A stretch of DNA of 6,505 nt from Alkalimonas sp. (GTDB taxonomy: Bacteria > Pseudomonadota > Gammaproteobacteria > Enterobacterales > Alteromonadaceae), in the NCBI GenBank assembly GCA_022565655.1, contig JAIUMG010000190.1:1-6505 (forward strand), in the 5' to 3' direction. Made by a program: the position numbers and the translations under genes. The notes beneath the pieces are model-generated. The model was not told where the DNA came from. It searched no databases and was given only the letters and a program-made list of their open reading frames with translations. Shown here piece by piece: positions 5,471 to 6,505 of this stretch; position 1 is the first letter of the stretch; the number at the start of each line of letters is the position of its first letter.

Positions 5471-5476
5471 TCGACT

Positions 5477-6103
5477 GTGACAGAATTCTTTAGCGCCCAA
5501 AGCTTGAGTTGTATTCGCCAAGACAGAGTCCTGTTTGAGCAGTTGAACCTGAGCCTGAATCCCGGTGAACTGTTGCAAATCCAAGGAAAAAATGGTGCCG
5601 GTAAAAGCTCATTGTTGCGCTTGCTGGCCGGATTGTCCACACCTGATGACGGAGTCATTTCCTTTCAGGGACAAGCCATTGCTCAATGCAAAGAGCATTT
5701 TGCTGCTTCTTTGTGTTATATCGGCCATCAAAGCGGCATCCATGAGCAGTTAACGGCTATGGAGAATATTGCGTTCTGGCGAGCGGCTTATCAGTTGCCC
5801 TATGTCGATAGTATGGCACTTTTGGGCGAACTTGGCTTAGCAGGCCTGGAAGATCTACCTTGCCATATGTTATCTGCAGGTCAGCAACGGCGGGTCTCTT
5901 TGGCACGTTTATGGCTGACAGATTGCCCATTGTGGATTTTAGATGAACCTTTCACTGCTCTTGATCAATCGGCGATTCAACGACTGCAACAGCGCTTTCG
6001 GCAGCATCTCGCCCAAGGGGGCGCGATGATAGTGACAACGCACCAGCCTCTAAATGATGATTTTCCCAGCCTCTCAACTCTGGAGCTAAAGTACCGATGG
6101 TAA
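5477..6103 (+). CDS. ccmA: Cytochrome c maturation haem-exporter ATPase CcmA
   Basis: This 208-aa ABC ATPase has the usual CcmA length. Motifs: Walker A GKNGAGKSS (37-45), signature LSAGQQRRV (132-140), Walker B LWILDEPF (152-159), D-loop ALD (161-163) and H-loop His189. The LQIQGKNGAGKSSLLRLLAG segment and LDEPFTALD are characteristic of CcmA. With CcmB, C and D it forms a cytoplasmic-membrane complex whose ATP hydrolysis drives release of haem-loaded CcmE from CcmC, in system I c-type cytochrome biogenesis. The start is GTG 5477 with CAGGAG at 5465-5470; a longer reading would add about 42 residues, including a spurious hydrophobic stretch, from DNA antisense to the FliK-like gene. It overlaps ccmB by 7 bp, so translation is probably coupled. 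It is divergent from the FliK-like gene; closeness of ccmA to the chemotaxis cluster is common in gammaproteobacteria. Confidence 0.95.
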   Translation: MTEFFSAQSLSCIRQDRVLFEQLNLSLNPGELLQIQGKNGAGKSSLLRLLAGLSTPDDGVISFQGQAIAQCKEHFAASLCYIGHQSGIHEQLTAMENIAFWRAAYQLPYVDSMALLGELGLAGLEDLPCHMLSAGQQRRVSLARLWLTDCPLWILDEPFTALDQSAIQRLQQRFRQHLAQGGAMIVTTHQPLNDDFPSLSTLELKYRW

Positions 6104-6505
6104 GTGTATTTATTCGTCGAGAGTTGGCTTTGCTGGCACGGCAAAAAGCAGACTGGCTGAACCCGCTGTTATTTTTTATCATTGTACTGACGTTGTTCCC
6201 ATTAGGGGTTGGACCAGAACCCAATCAGCTGCGTATAATGGCACCTGGCATTGTCTGGATAGCGGCGCTATTAAGTGTGTTACTGGCTTCAGAGCGCTTG
6301 TTTCGTGACGATTATCGCAATGGCGTGATTGAGCAGCTGGTCGCTAATCGTCAGGCGTTGATGCCCTTTGTGCTGGCAAAAATAGTCACCAACTGGTTCA
6401 GTACCGGCTTGCCTATGGTGATGATATCGCCAGTGGTGGCGATGTTACTGGGTGTTGAACCGGCTGCTTTTGTTGCCATGATGCTGACACTGCTGCTTGG
6501 AACAC
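6097..6505 (+). CDS. ccmB: Cytochrome c maturation haem-exporter membrane subunit CcmB, N-terminal part (3' end outside window)
   Basis: The frame is open from ATG 6097 to the window end, giving 136 residues of a protein usually about 220 aa. It reads MVSVFIRRELALLARQKADW, then LNPLLFFIIVLTLFPLGVGPEP, APGIVWIAALLSVLLASERLFRDD and NGVIEQLV. These blocks match CcmB of E. coli closely (NPLWFFLIVITLFPL, the GPEP motif, the APGIIWVAALL segment and ERLFRDD). Three hydrophobic segments are visible: about residues 23-38, 52-67 and 97-120. CcmB is the membrane partner of the CcmA ATPase in the CcmABCD haem-handling complex. A GGAG at 6082-6085 inside ccmA lies about 11 bases upstream of the ATG. The start overlaps the ccmA stop by 7 bp, an arrangement that usually gives coupled, balanced translation of the two subunits. 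Confidence 0.95.
   Translation, partial: MVSVFIRRELALLARQKADWLNPLLFFIIVLTLFPLGVGPEPNQLRIMAPGIVWIAALLSVLLASERLFRDDYRNGVIEQLVANRQALMPFVLAKIVTNWFSTGLPMVMISPVVAMLLGVEPAAFVAMMLTLLLGT

Noticed and set aside
5351..5476. N-terminal extension of ccmA from TTG 5351, giving a hydrophobic leader-like stretch
   Set aside because: A strong SD precedes GTG 5477, the shorter form matches CcmA length, and the extension would be antisense to the start of the FliK-like gene and across the promoter region.
1..6505. tRNA, rRNA, insertion sequence, prophage, toxin-antitoxin or defence genes
   Set aside because: None was recognised; nearly every base is accounted for by conserved motility and ccm genes with short junctions.

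Overview
The window looks like a chromosomal segment from a motile, polarly flagellated gammaproteobacterium. The gene order motD - parC - parP - cheW - DUF2802 is the tail of the chemotaxis/flagellar late operon known from Pseudomonas, Vibrio, Shewanella and relatives. A cytochrome c maturation (ccm) operon lies close by, as it does in many of those genomes. Moderate GC and frequent AT-ending codons suggest an Alteromonadales-type genome (Rheinheimera or Alishewanella would fit), but the genus is a guess made from gene order and protein style, not from a database match. Nothing suggests a mobile element, phage, CRISPR array or RNA gene.

Layout. Region 1 (1-3202, + strand) is a tightly packed operon. 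It holds the 3' end of a MotB/MotD-type stator gene, a ParA-family ATPase (ParC type) starting 1 bp after it, a CheW-like coupling protein (ParP type) overlapping parC by 8 bp, cheW after a 42-bp gap, and a DUF2802 membrane/coiled-coil protein. Region 2 (3199-5383, - strand) holds a FliK-like protein rich in glutamine (622 aa) followed by a 99-aa stand-alone FlhB C-terminal-domain-like protein. The last codons of regions 1 and 2 interlock in a palindromic CTAG, so the two convergent units share 4 bp and leave no space for a dedicated terminator. Region 3 (5477-6505, + strand) is the start of the ccm operon: complete ccmA, then ccmB cut by the window end. Regions 2 and 3 diverge from a 93-bp intergenic segment with candidate promoters for both directions. 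No gap exceeds 300 bp; the longest non-coding stretch is this 93-bp segment.

How the genes work together. MotD-type proteins anchor stator complexes to peptidoglycan. CheW couples receptors to the CheA kinase. In Vibrio, ParC and ParP place and hold the chemoreceptor arrays at the cell pole. The DUF2802 protein is of unknown function but travels with this operon. The FliK-like/FlhB-C-like pair resembles the hook-length ruler and export-switch pair of the flagellar type III secretion system. It lies outside the usual fliK and flhB locations and lacks the FlhB membrane domain and NPTH cleavage site. That pair, and the DUF2802 protein, are the least understood parts of the window. CcmA and CcmB are unrelated to motility: they form the ABC transporter module used in haem delivery for c-type cytochromes.
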